From DATARH01 sp963789255 (GTDB taxonomy: Bacteria; Pseudomonadota; Alphaproteobacteria; ATCC43930; CGMCC-115725), in the NCBI GenBank assembly GCA_963789255.1, contig CAWBJW010000002.1:2294001-2358000 (forward strand): a DNA stretch of 64,000 nucleotides, written 5' to 3'. The notes under the pieces were generated by a model. The model had not been told where the DNA came from. It was given only the letters and a program-made list of their open reading frames with translations, and made no database searches. Position numbers and translations under genes: made by a program. How positions within the stretch are numbered: the first letter of the stretch is position 1; each line of letters starts with the position of its first letter. Positions 17,116-26,473 of this stretch are shown here, one piece after another.

Positions 17116-17704
17116 ATGATGCGCATTGCCGAAGCGCTCGCAGCCTTCCGCCCCTATCGCGGCGACGCCATTGTCGTGCCCGGAAGGGGCGGGCGCTATT
17201 GGATCGAGCAGAGCGGGCATCCCGACGCTCGATGTCCCGCTCGGCGACCCGGCGATGGGCGGCCATGCCGGCTTCGGGCTTGGGCTGGCGCTTGCCCGTC
17301 CCGAACGCAAGCTGGTGCTGTTCGATTCCGAGGGCGACATTCTGATGAGCCTCGGCATCCTGGCGACGATCGCCGAGCAGGCGCCCGCCAATTTCTATCA
17401 TTTCCTCCTGGACAATGAGGTCTACGCGACGACCGGGGGCCAGCCGGTGCCGAATGCCAAGAACGTCGCGTACGACAAGCTGGCGCTCGCCGCCGGTTAT
17501 CCGCGCGCCTTCGCGTTCGACGAGGTCGCCGACCTCACGCGCGAGTTGCCGGCGATCCTCGGCCGCCCGGGCCCGGTCTTCGTCGCGCTCAAGGTCTATT
17601 CCGAGGTCGAAAATCAGCCGATCGGGCGGCGGGTGCGCTGGCAGACCCGCACGCGCGACCAGGTGCTCGCCGATCTGCGCGGCGCCCTGGGAGGAGACGC
17701 CTGA
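17116..17704 (+). CDS. TPP-dependent decarboxylase, PP subunit (ComE-like), one frame break
   Basis: The TPP-binding partner of the preceding gene, about 196 residues. N-terminus MRIAEALAAFRPYRGDAIVV; then after an extra base at 17221-17223 the frame continues TLDVPLGDPAMGGHAGFGLG. The TPP motif is LFDSEGDILMSLGILATIAE ... FLLDNEVYATTGGQP, where GDI replaces the more usual GDG and LDN supplies the metal contact. The break is repaired by removing one C of CCC, giving GHPTLDVPLG. Its TGA overlaps the ATG of the GMC oxidoreductase by one base, so the three genes are probably one operon. Confidence 0.85.
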
Positions 17705-19341
17705 TGGCCGGGCAGAACGCGGAGATCAACGAGGGCATCGTCGATTACATCGTCGCCGGCGCCGGTTCGGCCGGCTGCGCGGTTGCCGCGCGGCTCAGCG
17801 ACAATGGCCGCTACCGGGTCCTCCTGCTCGAAGCCGGCGGCGAGGATCGCGGCTTCTGGATCCACGTGCCGATCGGCTACAGCCGGCTGTTCGCCAATCC
17901 GCGCGTCAACTGGATGTTCGAAAGCGAGCCCGAGCCCGAGCTCGAAGGCCGCACGATGTATCAGCCGCGCGGCAAGGTTTTGGGCGGCACCAGCTCGATC
18001 AACGGCATGGTCTATATGCGCGGCAACCCGGCCGATTACGATCTGTGGCGCCAGCGCGGCTGCGCCGGCTGGGACTGGGACAGCGTGCTGCCCTATTTCA
18101 AGAAAGCCGAGGACCAGGAGCGCGGCGGCGACGCGTTTCACGGCAGCGGCGGGCCGCTCAGAGTGTCCGATCAGGCCGTTCACTGGGTATTGGGCGACCA
18201 TTTCATCGCCGCCGCGCTCGAAGCCGGGCTGCCGGCCAACAACGATTTCAACGACGGCGAGCAGGAAGGCGCGGGGCCCTTCCAGAACACCACCGACCGC
18301 CGGCATCGCTGGAGCACGGCGACCGCCTATCTGCGTCCGGCGCGCCGCCGCCCCAACCTGGTGATCCGCACCAACGCGCATGCGACGCGCATCCTCGTCG
18401 AAAACGGCAGGGCAAAGGGCGTCGAGTTTCTGTGCGACGGCGTGCCCCATGTGGCGCGGGCGCGCGGCGAAATCGTCGTCTGCGGCGGCGTCTACGGCTC
18501 GCCGCAGCTCCTGCAATTGTCAGGGATCGGGCCGGGGGCGCTGCTGCAGGAGTTCGGGGTCCCGGTGGTGCGCGACATGCCCGGGGTCGGCGCCGACCTG
18601 CAGGACCATTTCTATGTGCGCCTCGCGTTTCGCTGCACCAAGCCGATCACCCTCAACGACATCGCCAACAGCCCGGTCAAGAAATTGATCGCCGGGCTGC
18701 AATACGTGCTGTTTCAGAAGGGGCCGCTGACCAGCAACGGCATTTGCGCCGGCGGCTTCGCCCGCAGCGACCCACGCCTCGAGCGGCCGGATATCCAGCT
18801 CAATTTTAGCGTGTGGAGCTTTGCCGAACGCACCCGCGTCGGCGTCCAGCCGCATCCCTTCCCCGGCTTCACGATCAGCGCGGTCCATCTGCGCCCGGAC
18901 GCGCGCGGCAGCGTCATGCTCAAGAGCGCCGATCCGCTGGCGGCGCCCGCGATCCGCTTCAATTTCCTGAAGAGCCAATATGATTTGCAGGCGCTGACCG
19001 CCGGCATGCGCCTCGCGCGCAAGATCACGACGCAGCCGGCGCTCGCCTCCTATGTCGCCGAGGAGCTGCTGCCCGGCGCGCACGTCAACAGCGACGCCGA
19101 GTTCGAAGCCGCAATCCGCCGCAACGGCGTCTCCAACCTGCACCCGGTCGGCACCTGCCGGATGGGCGTGGACGACGAAGCAGTGTGCGACCCGCAGCTG
19201 CGGGTCAATGGCATCGCCGGGCTGCGGGTGGTCAACGCCTCGGTCATGCCGACGGTGCCGGCCGGCAACACCAACGCGCCGACGATCATGATCGCCGAAA
19301 AGGCGTCCGACATGATCCTGGCAGACGCCCGCGCCGCATAG
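17704..19341 (+). CDS. GMC-family oxidoreductase (choline dehydrogenase-like)
   Basis: A 545-residue FAD enzyme of the glucose-methanol-choline family. FAD motif DYIVAGAGSAGCAVAARLSD near residue 14, LEAGGED, GMC signature 1 GKVLGGTSSINGMVYMRGNP, signature 2 GGVYGSPQLLQLSGIGPGAL, and the C-terminal active-site block NLHPVGTCRMG (His) with PAGNTNAPTIMIAEKASDMI. Substrates are primary alcohols or polyols; which one is unknown. Translation is coupled to the TPP decarboxylase genes, so a pathway that makes or uses an aldehyde shared between decarboxylase and dehydrogenase is plausible (inference). Confidence 0.93.
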   Translation: MAGQNAEINEGIVDYIVAGAGSAGCAVAARLSDNGRYRVLLLEAGGEDRGFWIHVPIGYSRLFANPRVNWMFESEPEPELEGRTMYQPRGKVLGGTSSINGMVYMRGNPADYDLWRQRGCAGWDWDSVLPYFKKAEDQERGGDAFHGSGGPLRVSDQAVHWVLGDHFIAAALEAGLPANNDFNDGEQEGAGPFQNTTDRRHRWSTATAYLRPARRRPNLVIRTNAHATRILVENGRAKGVEFLCDGVPHVARARGEIVVCGGVYGSPQLLQLSGIGPGALLQEFGVPVVRDMPGVGADLQDHFYVRLAFRCTKPITLNDIANSPVKKLIAGLQYVLFQKGPLTSNGICAGGFARSDPRLERPDIQLNFSVWSFAERTRVGVQPHPFPGFTISAVHLRPDARGSVMLKSADPLAAPAIRFNFLKSQYDLQALTAGMRLARKITTQPALASYVAEELLPGAHVNSDAEFEAAIRRNGVSNLHPVGTCRMGVDDEAVCDPQLRVNGIAGLRVVNASVMPTVPAGNTNAPTIMIAEKASDMILADARAA

Positions 19342-19483
19342 AGCAAAACCCGATGAAGTTCGAGCGGGTCGTGCGCTCGCCGGTCGAGGTGGCGATCGGC
19401 TGGATCGCGCCGAACCGAGCCACCAGTGAACCCCGGCGGCAATATCGGGTTTTTTCGCCGCCAATCAGCCTCGCAAGACTGAA

Positions 19484-19696
19484 TCAGTCTGCCGCGCAGT
19501 GACCGGGGCGCCATTTGGCATGCTTGGCATAGCCTTCAGGAACCCAATGCTGGCCCGGCCCGCAGCGCGCATCGACCGTTATGATATGTCGAGCCGAAAG
19601 GGTTGCTACCTTGTCCGACCCCGCCGGTACGGCCCCTGCCGAAAGCGGGATAGCAGCAAAACCGATAACGGCCATCAGCAATGCCAGCGAGCGCAT
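19484..19696 (-). CDS. Small secreted protein
   Basis: A 70-residue protein with a clear signal peptide (MRSLALLMAVIGFAAIPLSA) followed by a short region ending in DARCGPGQHWVPEGYAKHAK, WRPGHC. The two cysteines around a Gly/His/Trp-rich segment probably form a disulfide in the periplasm. Similar tiny Cys-Gly-Pro-Gly-His proteins occur in many Rhizobiales genomes with no known role. It is monocistronic. Confidence 0.65.
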   Translation of the reverse strand: MRSLALLMAVIGFAAIPLSAGAVPAGSDKVATLSARHIITVDARCGPGQHWVPEGYAKHAKWRPGHCAAD

Positions 19697-19869
19697 CTCG
19701 TCCTCACCACGAAAGTCCGCACGATCCTCTAAACCCCGACGGCATTGGGCGCCTTGATATGGATCAACGATCGGCCGGCTGCCGACAGGAAACCGTCGAT
19801 GCCTGCGGTCGCCCCGCTCGCGGCGTCGCCTCTACCGCGGGTCGGGCCGCGCCGGTACGCGAAACCCGA

Positions 19870-20242
19870 TCACCGCGGCCGGCGCAGCATCGGACCGAGA
19901 TCGCGGCCGCCGAACAGATGCAGATGGAAATGCGCCACGCGCCACTTCCTGATGGGCCGCTGGCCCATGGTTGGAGAGGATGCGGTAGCCGGTCTCGGCG
20001 ACCCCCTCGTCTTTGGCGATCCGCGCAATTGCCCGCGTGAACGCCGCCAGTTCGGCCATCGACGCGTTCGCGGAAAAATCGTCAACCGACACGTATTCCC
20101 CCTTCGGGATCACGACGATGTGAACCGGCGCCTGCGGCTGGATGTCGCGAAAAGCCAGCACATGCTCGTCCTCGTAGACCTTGGCGCACGGCAATTCGCC
20201 GCGCAGGATGCGGGCAAACACATTGTTGCTGTCGTAGGGCAT
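19870..20242 (-). CDS. HIT-family nucleotide-binding hydrolase, one frame break
   Basis: HIT/Hint-like protein of about 123 residues. It begins MPYDSNNVFARILRGELPCA, then DIQPQAPVHIVVIPKGEYVS and ILSNHGP. The catalytic His triad (HFHLHLFGGRDLG) is in another frame, so one base is extra at about 19932-19944. Spanning it gives a normal-length protein ending PMLRRPR. HINT proteins hydrolyse purine nucleoside phosphoramidates and adenylates. The ATG at 20242 is preferred over 20266. Confidence 0.88.
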
Positions 20243-20303
20243 CGCTGGTCCGTTCAATAAATGCATCCGTCAGGCGCGGGCCGCGCTTGTTGCCTTGTCG
20301 TGG

Positions 20304-21017
20304 TCACGAAGCGCCCACCCGAAAGCCGCCGTACTCGCCGCGCGCTTTATTCGAATCCTGGCTGAACGACAGCGCGGGCGATCTCTCGCCCTGCCGGATG
20401 TTCCAGTCGCTAAAGCTGTCGTATCCGGCCCAGGCGGTCGAGTTCGAAAGCCAGGCATATTCGGCCAGGCGGGCGCGCTTCAGGTAATCGCAGACGGCGC
20501 CGGAGCCGTAAACGCCGACCCGGTACTCCGGGGCATGGCCGGCGGCTGCCGCCAGGCCGGCGGCGATGCCGCGGAAATACCGGTCGACCGGTCCCCAGAT
20601 GTCGGTTTCCCGGGCGTTGAAATCGACCGCGAAATAGATCGCGCTGCCGGCCGGCTGACCGATCGCCCTGGCCTGCCGGTAAGCCGTCATCGCGTCCGAG
20701 TAGCCGGAAGCATAGGAGAAATAATCGGGTCGGTGGGAATGCGATTCCCAGAGGGCCACCAGCTTCATGCCCGCGGACGACACCATTCGCGCCTCCGCGG
20801 CCGACAGCGCGGGCCAGCGGGAGGCCGGATCGCGATAATAGCGGGCGACGAAGTCGAGGCCGCTGCCTTTGAGTTCCATCGACACGTCGCGGGCATCGGT
20901 AGGCAGATCGATGCCCCGGGCCAACCCGGCTGCATGGGGCACCGGGAAGGCGGGCGGCGGCAGCCCGTGACACCCCGCCAGAACAAGAACCGCCAGAAGC
21001 GATCCGAGCTTTTTCAT
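20304..21017 (-). CDS. DUF1906 (Rv2525c-like) glycoside-hydrolase-like lipoprotein
   Basis: A 237-residue exported lipoprotein. Lipobox LVLAGC follows a hydrophobic run (LGSLLAVLVLAGCHG). The DUF1906 TIM-barrel domain shows GIDLPTDARDVSMELKGSGL, DFVARYYRD, GMKLVALWESHSHRPDYFSY, AIYFAVDFNARETDIWGPVD and YRVGVYGSGAVCDYLKRA. The Asp in AVDFN and Glu in LWES are in the places of GH25-like acids. Such proteins are thought to act on cell-wall glycans, without direct proof for this group. The ATG at 21017 is used. Confidence 0.85.
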   Translation of the reverse strand: MKKLGSLLAVLVLAGCHGLPPPAFPVPHAAGLARGIDLPTDARDVSMELKGSGLDFVARYYRDPASRWPALSAAEARMVSSAGMKLVALWESHSHRPDYFSYASGYSDAMTAYRQARAIGQPAGSAIYFAVDFNARETDIWGPVDRYFRGIAAGLAAAAGHAPEYRVGVYGSGAVCDYLKRARLAEYAWLSNSTAWAGYDSFSDWNIRQGERSPALSFSQDSNKARGEYGGFRVGAS

Positions 21018-21063
21018 GTCCCCCGTCATCCCTTGCATTCTTGCGGCGCGACGAGCCGGCGGA

Positions 21064-22146
21064 TCAATCCATTGCGCCGCGCAGCTGCTGGCGCAGCCGG
21101 TCGATCAGCACCAGTTGCCCGCGGCGCTCGACATGCCAGAAGGCCCAGCCGTTCCAGGCCGGTGCCCCTTGCAGCTGCGCCGCCACCGAATGAATGGAGC
21201 CGCGGTGCTGGGCGGAGATGACGCTGCCATCGGCGCGCACGCGGGCCTGCCATCGGCGCGTGGCATCGAACAGCACCTCGCCGGGCTCGATCAGGCCGCG
21301 CTCGACGAGGTTGCCGAACGGGATCCGCGGCGCTTCGCGCTTCGACTCGAGGGCGACGATCTCGCTCGCGGCCGGCCGCACCGCGGCGATGCGCCGGCGC
21401 GCCAGCGCGGCATAGGCGGGGTCCTGCTCGATGCCGATAAAGCGGCGCCCGAGCCGCCTGGCGACGGCCCCCGTCGTCCCGGTGCCGAAAAACGGGTCGA
21501 GCACAATTTCGCCCGGCCGGGTCGAGGCCAGCAGCACGCGGTGCAGCAATGCCTCGGGCTTCTGCGTCGGGTGCGCCTTCTTGCCGGCGCCGTCGCGCAG
21601 CCGTTCGGGCCCGCCGCACAACGGGATCAGCCAGTCGCTGCGCATCTGCAATTCGTCGTTGAGCGCCTTCATCGCCTCGTAATTGAAGGTATAGCGCGCC
21701 TCGCGCGATAGGGCGCACCACAGCAGCGTCTCGTGCGCATTGGTGAAGCGCCGGCCGCGGAAATTCGGCATCGGGTTCGATTTGCGCCAGACGACGTCGT
21801 TGAGGATCCAGAAACCGAGATCCTGGACCGCGGCGCCGATCCGGAAGATGTTGTGATAGCTGCCGATCACCCACAACGCGCCCGAGGGCTTCAACACCCG
21901 GCGAGCGGCGGCGAGCCAGCCGCGGGTGAACCGGTCGTATTCGGCAAAGCCGGCGAACTTGTCCCAATCCTCCTCGACCCCGTCGACCCGGCTGTTGTCG
22001 GGGCGGTGCAATTCGCCGTTGAGCTGCAGATTATAGGGCGGATCGGCGAAGACGAGATCGACCGACCCCGCCGGCAGCCGCGCCATCGCCGCGAGGCAAT
22101 CGCCGTCGAGGATCACGTCGCAGCGCAGCGCTGTTGCCTCAACCAT
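21064..22146 (-). CDS. ccrM: CcrM, cell-cycle GANTC adenine methyltransferase
   Basis: A 360-residue beta-class N6-adenine DNA methyltransferase. Catalytic motif FADPPYNLQLNGELHRPD at residues 33-50; SAM motif DPFFGTGTTGAVARRLGRRF; HPTQKPEALLHRVLLAS before it. The C-terminal 80 residues (GSVISAQHRGSIHSVAAQLQ, APAWNGWAFWHVERRGQLVL) are the extension characteristic of CcrM, needed for its GANTC recognition and processivity. It methylates GANTC behind the replication fork and times gene expression with CtrA and GcrA. It follows rnhB by 44 bp in the same direction, an order common in Alphaproteobacteria. Confidence 0.95.
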   Translation of the reverse strand: MVEATALRCDVILDGDCLAAMARLPAGSVDLVFADPPYNLQLNGELHRPDNSRVDGVEEDWDKFAGFAEYDRFTRGWLAAARRVLKPSGALWVIGSYHNIFRIGAAVQDLGFWILNDVVWRKSNPMPNFRGRRFTNAHETLLWCALSREARYTFNYEAMKALNDELQMRSDWLIPLCGGPERLRDGAGKKAHPTQKPEALLHRVLLASTRPGEIVLDPFFGTGTTGAVARRLGRRFIGIEQDPAYAALARRRIAAVRPAASEIVALESKREAPRIPFGNLVERGLIEPGEVLFDATRRWQARVRADGSVISAQHRGSIHSVAAQLQGAPAWNGWAFWHVERRGQLVLIDRLRQQLRGAMD

Positions 22147-22190
22147 GGCGCGAACTGTGAGCGCGCCTGCCGCGCCCGTCAATTCCGGGG

Positions 22191-22868
22191 TCAATTCCGC
22201 GGTTGCGCCGCGTCGCCCGCTTCGGCCGGGTCGCCGGCGTCGAGCAGCGCGAAAAAGTCCGCCGGGGCCGAAATCGCCAGGCGAACCGGCTCGAACGAGC
22301 GCCGATGATGCGCGGTGACGCCGAGCCGCCGGATCGCCGCGCCATGCTCGGCCGTCGCATAGCCGACATTCCTCTCCCAGCCATAACCGGGATGGCGGAG
22401 CGCGAGGCCATGCATGATTCGGTCGCGGGTGACCTTGGCAACGACCGAGGCCGCCGCGATCGAGAAGCTGAGCGCGTCGCCCTTGACCACGGTGGTCACC
22501 GGGCACGGCAGATTCGGCGCGACATTGCCGTCAACGAGCGCGATGTCGGGCACGATCCCCAGCGTCGCGACCGCCCGCGCCATCGCCAGGAGGCTCGCGC
22601 GCAGAATATTGATCCGGTCGATCTCGCGCACGCTCGCCGCCCCCACGCCGATCCGGGCGCAGGCGGGCAACGCCCGGTAGCAGCGCTCGCGCGCCTCGCG
22701 GCTCAATGCCTTCGAATCGTCGAGCACCTGGCGCAATTCGCCGCGCAACCGCCGCCGGTCGATGATGACCGCGGCGGCCACGACCGGCCCCGCGAGCGGC
22801 CCCCGCCCGGCCTCGTCGATTCCGCAGACGACCCCCGCGCAACGGCGCTCGATGGCGAAATCCGGCAT
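22191..22868 (-). CDS. rnhB: Ribonuclease HII
   Basis: RNase HII, 225 residues, which removes ribonucleotides and RNA primers from RNA-DNA hybrids. Motifs: CGIDEAGRGPLAGPVVAAAV (with the DEAGRG acids), LDDSKALSREARE, LVDGNVAPNLP and KGDALSFSIAAASVVAKVTR (SIAAASVVAKVTRD block). The ATG at 22868 follows GGAG. It is the first gene of the rnhB-ccrM unit; the leader carries two GANTC sites. Confidence 0.95.
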   Translation of the reverse strand: MPDFAIERRCAGVVCGIDEAGRGPLAGPVVAAAVIIDRRRLRGELRQVLDDSKALSREARERCYRALPACARIGVGAASVREIDRINILRASLLAMARAVATLGIVPDIALVDGNVAPNLPCPVTTVVKGDALSFSIAAASVVAKVTRDRIMHGLALRHPGYGWERNVGYATAEHGAAIRRLGVTAHHRRSFEPVRLAISAPADFFALLDAGDPAEAGDAAQPRN

Positions 22869-22953
22869 CGGCTCCTCCCCCGGGGGGCTTGTGCCATCCC
22901 GCTGGCCGCGAGGCAAGCGGCGGTGCAGGGATAAAACATGAACGTATTTCGTT

Positions 22954-22968
22954 GACTCAACTCGACTC
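22954..22968. promoter_or_regulatory. Paired GANTC methylation sites upstream of rnhB-ccrM
   Basis: GACTC occurs at 22954-22958 and 22964-22968, ten base pairs (one helical turn) apart, in the short divergent promoter region between rnhB-ccrM and an EF-hand gene. GANTC is the target of CcrM. In Caulobacter the ccrM leader also holds GANTC sites that silence the gene once methylated. The sites are seen; their effect here is inferred. Confidence 0.6.
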
Positions 22969-23026
22969 GTACTCATATTCTCTGTTTGTTCCCCTCAGCT
23001 GGGCAACCGAACCGGGAGGAATTCCG

Positions 23027-23467
23027 ATGAGATGGACACTTCTGGCCGCTTCTGCGGTGATCGCCGCAACATTGTCGCTGCCGGGCGAAGCCGCGCAGCC
23101 CGCCGCTGCCGCGGCCGCCGCCACGCCGGCCGGTGCGGGCGACGCGATCACCTTCGAGCAATACCGCGATTGGCGGCTCGATTTCAACCAGCGGCGCCAA
23201 CGCCAGCTCGCCGCCCAGCTTGCCGCGCCCGATCTCCCGGCTCCGCAGAAAGCCCGGCTCGACAAGATCAAAGCCTATTACGACTGGCTCGCCGGCCTCG
23301 CCGAACCCGACCGCGACCGCCGCTTCCGCGAGCGCTTCGACAAGATCGACACCAATCACGACGGCACGATCGATGCGGCCGAGCGCGCCGCCTGGCACGA
23401 CAAGCAGAGCGCCTTTTACCGCGGTCGCGCGACGCCGCAAAAGCCGACCGAAGCCGCGGCGCGATAG
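23027..23467 (+). CDS. Secreted EF-hand protein
   Basis: A 146-residue exported protein. Signal peptide MRWTLLAASAVIAATLSLPG with cleavage near EAAQ. An Ala-rich linker follows, then helices (ITFEQYRDWRLDFNQRRQRQ) and one canonical EF-hand loop DKIDTNHDGTIDAAE with all calcium ligands. A second, weaker EF-hand could lie in the first helix pair. GGGAGGA precedes the ATG at 23027. Likely periplasmic calcium binding; role unknown. Confidence 0.8.
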   Translation: MRWTLLAASAVIAATLSLPGEAAQPAAAAAAATPAGAGDAITFEQYRDWRLDFNQRRQRQLAAQLAAPDLPAPQKARLDKIKAYYDWLAGLAEPDRDRRFRERFDKIDTNHDGTIDAAERAAWHDKQSAFYRGRATPQKPTEAAAR

Positions 23468-23487
23468 CCGCCATCCGTCCGTCGATC

Positions 23488-23519
23488 CTGTTCTTCGCCT
23501 GTAAAAACAGGCGGAACAG
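23488..23519 (+). terminator. Long hairpin after the EF-hand gene
   Basis: CTGTTC-TT-CGCCTGT-AAAA-ACAGGCG-GAACAG forms a 13-bp stem with a two-base bulge and an AAAA loop, 20 bp after the stop at 23467. There is no T-run after it, so it may act as an mRNA 3' end or a weak terminator. Confidence 0.45.
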
Positions 23520-23907
23520 GAGGGTCGGACGCTGGCGACAGGCGACGTTCCATGCGATGCTGCGATGCAGCGCCGGGCCCTACGGCGCCGTCGCTGCGGC
23601 GCGGCTCGATGGTGCCGGACCAAACGCTCTTGCGGCAGAATAATCGCGGTCGAGGCCAATACGGTTGCTGCCCGATGCATTGAAAACACCAACGCGAGGA
23701 GCGACCGCCCCGGCTGTAACCGACATTATCATCCTGGGACTGAATGGGATATTGATTAACGACGGTAGACGTTTTATTAGTAATATCGATCTATTCCTTG
23801 AACTGAAATGAAAATTATCCGGTTGCGGTGCTGGGTCAACCTGAACCCCACCTGCACTGCTGGACGCCACCGGGAATGCCGGGATACCGCTCCGCTCTAA
23901 ACCTAAT

Positions 23908-24097
23908 GATCGAGCCTATTAGCCTTCTGGTAATCACGACTGTTGTAGGGGTATGTCTAGGAGTAACTATTATGCGGAGTGGTTTTAAATATGGAGGCCG
24001 GATCTTTAATATGATATTTGCGGAACTTCTGATGTTGGCTCTGTTTATGCAGTTTTGGCCGCCGAAGGGGCTGGACCATATTGCCTGTCCCCTTTAG
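23908..24097 (+). CDS. Putative small membrane protein
   Basis: A 62-residue frame in an AT-richer patch (about 23.69-24.10 kb). Two hydrophobic helices are visible: ISLLVITTVVGVCLGVTIM and IFNMIFAELLMLALFMQFW. No good ribosome site precedes the ATG and no family is recognised. It is kept because the two-helix pattern and codon use look coding. The rest of 23520-23907 and 24098-24136 shows nothing else. Confidence 0.35.
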
Positions 24098-24136
24098 GTG
24101 AGGTTCCATGCCGCCGGGGCCTGAGCGGCATTGGGG

Positions 24137-24463
24137 CTAGTCCACCGACCAGTGGAAGCCGACCGTCGGCGCTCGCCGGATCATCGGATCGAACCCGACC
24201 GTCGGCCCGTTATAAGGCGATTGCGCCGCGCCCGTCGGCGCCGCCTTTGGCGGCGCCACAATGGGCTCGCTGGAGACGATCTGCTGCGAAATCTGCGGAA
24301 CCAGATCGAGGTCAACGCAATGGCCGGGTTGACCCGGCCGGCACGCCGACCAGGCGGAGAAGCTGCCCAAAAGCGAAGCCGCGACAATCACGGCCGCAAC
24401 ACCGGTGCGCACCGTTGCCCCCCAAATCCCCATCCGAGGCATTGTGACACGAAAAAGTCGCAT
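24137..24463 (-). CDS. Conserved exported protein
   Basis: A 108-residue exported protein. A hydrophobic signal (TGVAAVIVAASLLGSFSAWS) is followed by a mature part with ACRPGQPGHCVDLDLVPQIS and a C-terminus PYNGPTVGFDPMIRRAPTVG, FHWSVD. Short proteins with the same APTVGYxW ending are common in Alphaproteobacteria but uncharacterised. The ATG at 24463 is chosen; others at 24538 or 24439 are possible. Confidence 0.6.
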   Translation of the reverse strand: MRLFRVTMPRMGIWGATVRTGVAAVIVAASLLGSFSAWSACRPGQPGHCVDLDLVPQISQQIVSSEPIVAPPKAAPTGAAQSPYNGPTVGFDPMIRRAPTVGFHWSVD

Positions 24464-24806
24464 TGACGAATCGCAAATTAACGACGATTGCACTGCAGTC
24501 CACGGTTCCGTGCGGCGTCGCGACCGGCCGGAGGACAACGTCGGAATTGCCGCTCATGCGCTGCGCTATGGGCGACGCCCGCAGGAACTCGCATTGCGTC
24601 GCTTGCAGAAAAGCCGTAGCGTTGAAACAATCGTACTGTTATCAGTGTTATAGAAACCAATTGCGTTCAGGTTGCCCGGGCCAATCGGTCGCGCGGGGTT
24701 TGTTCGCGCCATCGGGCTGACCCGAAACCCGCAACCATCGGTGTGCCGTTTCCAACCCGCAGCACGAGCCGCCCGCCGCGGCGCGCACGCTGCAAGCGAG
24801 GCCATT

Positions 24807-26319
24807 GTGTTCACACCCCTCAGGATCGCGAGACGTTGTCGGCTTTGGCGATGCGGCCGGGCGACTCGCGGCACGGCAGCGATCGCCGCCGCCTGCGTGC
24901 TGGCGGCGGCAAGCGCCGGCGCCGGAGTGCCGGGAAACGGCGCGGCCATGCTGCTCCCCGCCTCGTTGCAGCCGGCCGGCCCGGCCGCGGGCATGAACCC
25001 TGCCCCCACCGGCGATAGCGAGATCAGGAGCCGCATCGAGAGCGTGGCCGGGCTCGTCGTTGCCGGCGAGCGGCTGCACGGTTCGCTGTTGCGGCAATTC
25101 TATGCGGCGCACAATTTCCAGCCGGTGTGGGCGACGCGGCAGGCGCAGGCGGCTGCGCTGGTCAACGCCGTGCTGCGGGCCGGCGAGCAGGGCCTCGACC
25201 CCAATCTGTTTCATGGCACGCTGCTGCGGAACGCGGCAGCGCTGGCGCCGACCGACCGCGAGTTGCTGCTCTCGGACGCCTTTCTCGCCTACGCCGATGC
25301 GCTCGCCCGCGGCGCGTTGCCGATCGAAGAACGGATGGATGACGAGGATCTGACCCCAGGGCCGGTCAATGTCGCCGCTGTGCTCGACAGCGCCATCGAC
25401 AAACCCGATCCGGCAGCGGTAATCGAGGCGCTCGCACCCAATTCGCCCGACTATATAGCGCTGCGGCGGGCGTTGGTGTTCTACCGGCAGGCCGCGGCAA
25501 ACGGCGCGGCGGCGCCGATCGGCGCGGCTGGCGCCAATACTCGCCAGAGGCAGCCGGTGTCGGCCGACATGACGAACGAGGCCCGGGCGCGAGAGATCAT
25601 GGTGAATCTCGAACGCGTGCGCTGGTTGCCGCGCAACCTCCCGGCCGAGCGCATCTGGGTCAATCTCGCAAACGAGCGGCTCGTGTTTTACCGCGGCGAC
25701 CAGCCGGTATTTACGACTCGCGTCGTGATCGGCGAGGCCGACAAGCAGACCCCGGAATTCCAGACCACCATCGACAGCCTGTTGTTCAATCCGCCGTGGA
25801 ACGTCCCCCCCTCGATCGCGCGCGAGGAGATCCTGCCCAAGTTGAGCCAGAACCCGGATTATCTGAGCCATCATCATATGGTGGTGCGCAGCAATGGCGC
25901 GATCGAGCAGGCTGCCCGGACGCGGCACCGCTCTCGGCCAGCTCAAATTCGAGATGGTGGACCGGTTCGACGTGTACCTTCATGACACGCCGGAGAAGTT
26001 TCTCTTCGTCCGCGACAACCGCCGCCGGAGCCACGGCTGCGTGCGGGTGCAGAACCCGCGCGAACTCGCCGCGCTGTTGCTGCAGCAGCCGATCGAGGCG
26101 ATCAACAAGGGGATCGCGCTGGGCTACACCAATCGCCGCATGTTGCCGGCGCCGGTCCCGGTGTTCCTGGTCTACCAGACCGCGTTTCTCGATTCGGACG
26201 GGGCGATCACGTTTCGCCCAGACGTGTACGATCGCGACGAGGAGATCTGGCAGCGCCTGCACCCGGCGCCGCAAGCACCGGTAGCGCAAGGCGATGCGGC
26301 GGGCCAACGTCGCGGCTGA
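24807..26319 (+). CDS. L,D-transpeptidase (YcbB/LdtD-like), one frame break
   Basis: Periplasmic L,D-transpeptidase making 3-3 peptidoglycan cross-links, about 504 residues. After a long N-terminal signal/anchor (GTAAIAAACVLAAASAGAGV) comes the scaffold domain (RQFYAAHNFQPVWATRQAQA; RAGEQGLDPNLFH) and the YkuD domain (IWVNLANERLVFYRGDQPVF, TRVVIGEADKQTPEFQTTID, FNPPWNVPPSI). The catalytic block is HDTPEKFLFVRDNRRRSHGC, then VRV, after an extra G at 25910-25911 (CAGGCTG); its removal gives QLPGRGTALGQLKFEM. The GTG start at 24807 (GCGAGG upstream) is uncertain. It pairs with the DUF882 gene 155 bp downstream, like E. coli ycbB-ycbK. Confidence 0.88.
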
Positions 26320-26373
26320 AAATCCTCGTAGCCTACTCAACCAACGAAAGAAAAATCACGGAAAACACGGCTT

Positions 26374-26392
26374 TGGCGGGCTTGTCCCGCCA
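26374..26392 (+). terminator. Weak hairpin after the L,D-transpeptidase gene
   Basis: TGGCGGG-CTTGT-CCCGCCA, a 7-bp GC-rich stem 54 bp after the transpeptidase stop and 82 bp before the DUF882 start. The following bases are not a clean T-run, so termination would be partial. Confidence 0.35.
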
Positions 26393-26473
26393 GAAGAGGG
26401 TTGTTTGATCGGTTTGCCGGTGCTATGGCGTCCTCGGGGATCTCGGGGGGATTAGCCATTGCGACCAACCTCT

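Noticed and set aside
24098..24806. Several short plus-strand frames, including one with CVAC...CYQC cysteines
   Set aside because: They overlap the better supported minus-strand exported protein, lack ribosome sites, and the cysteines do not form a known domain.
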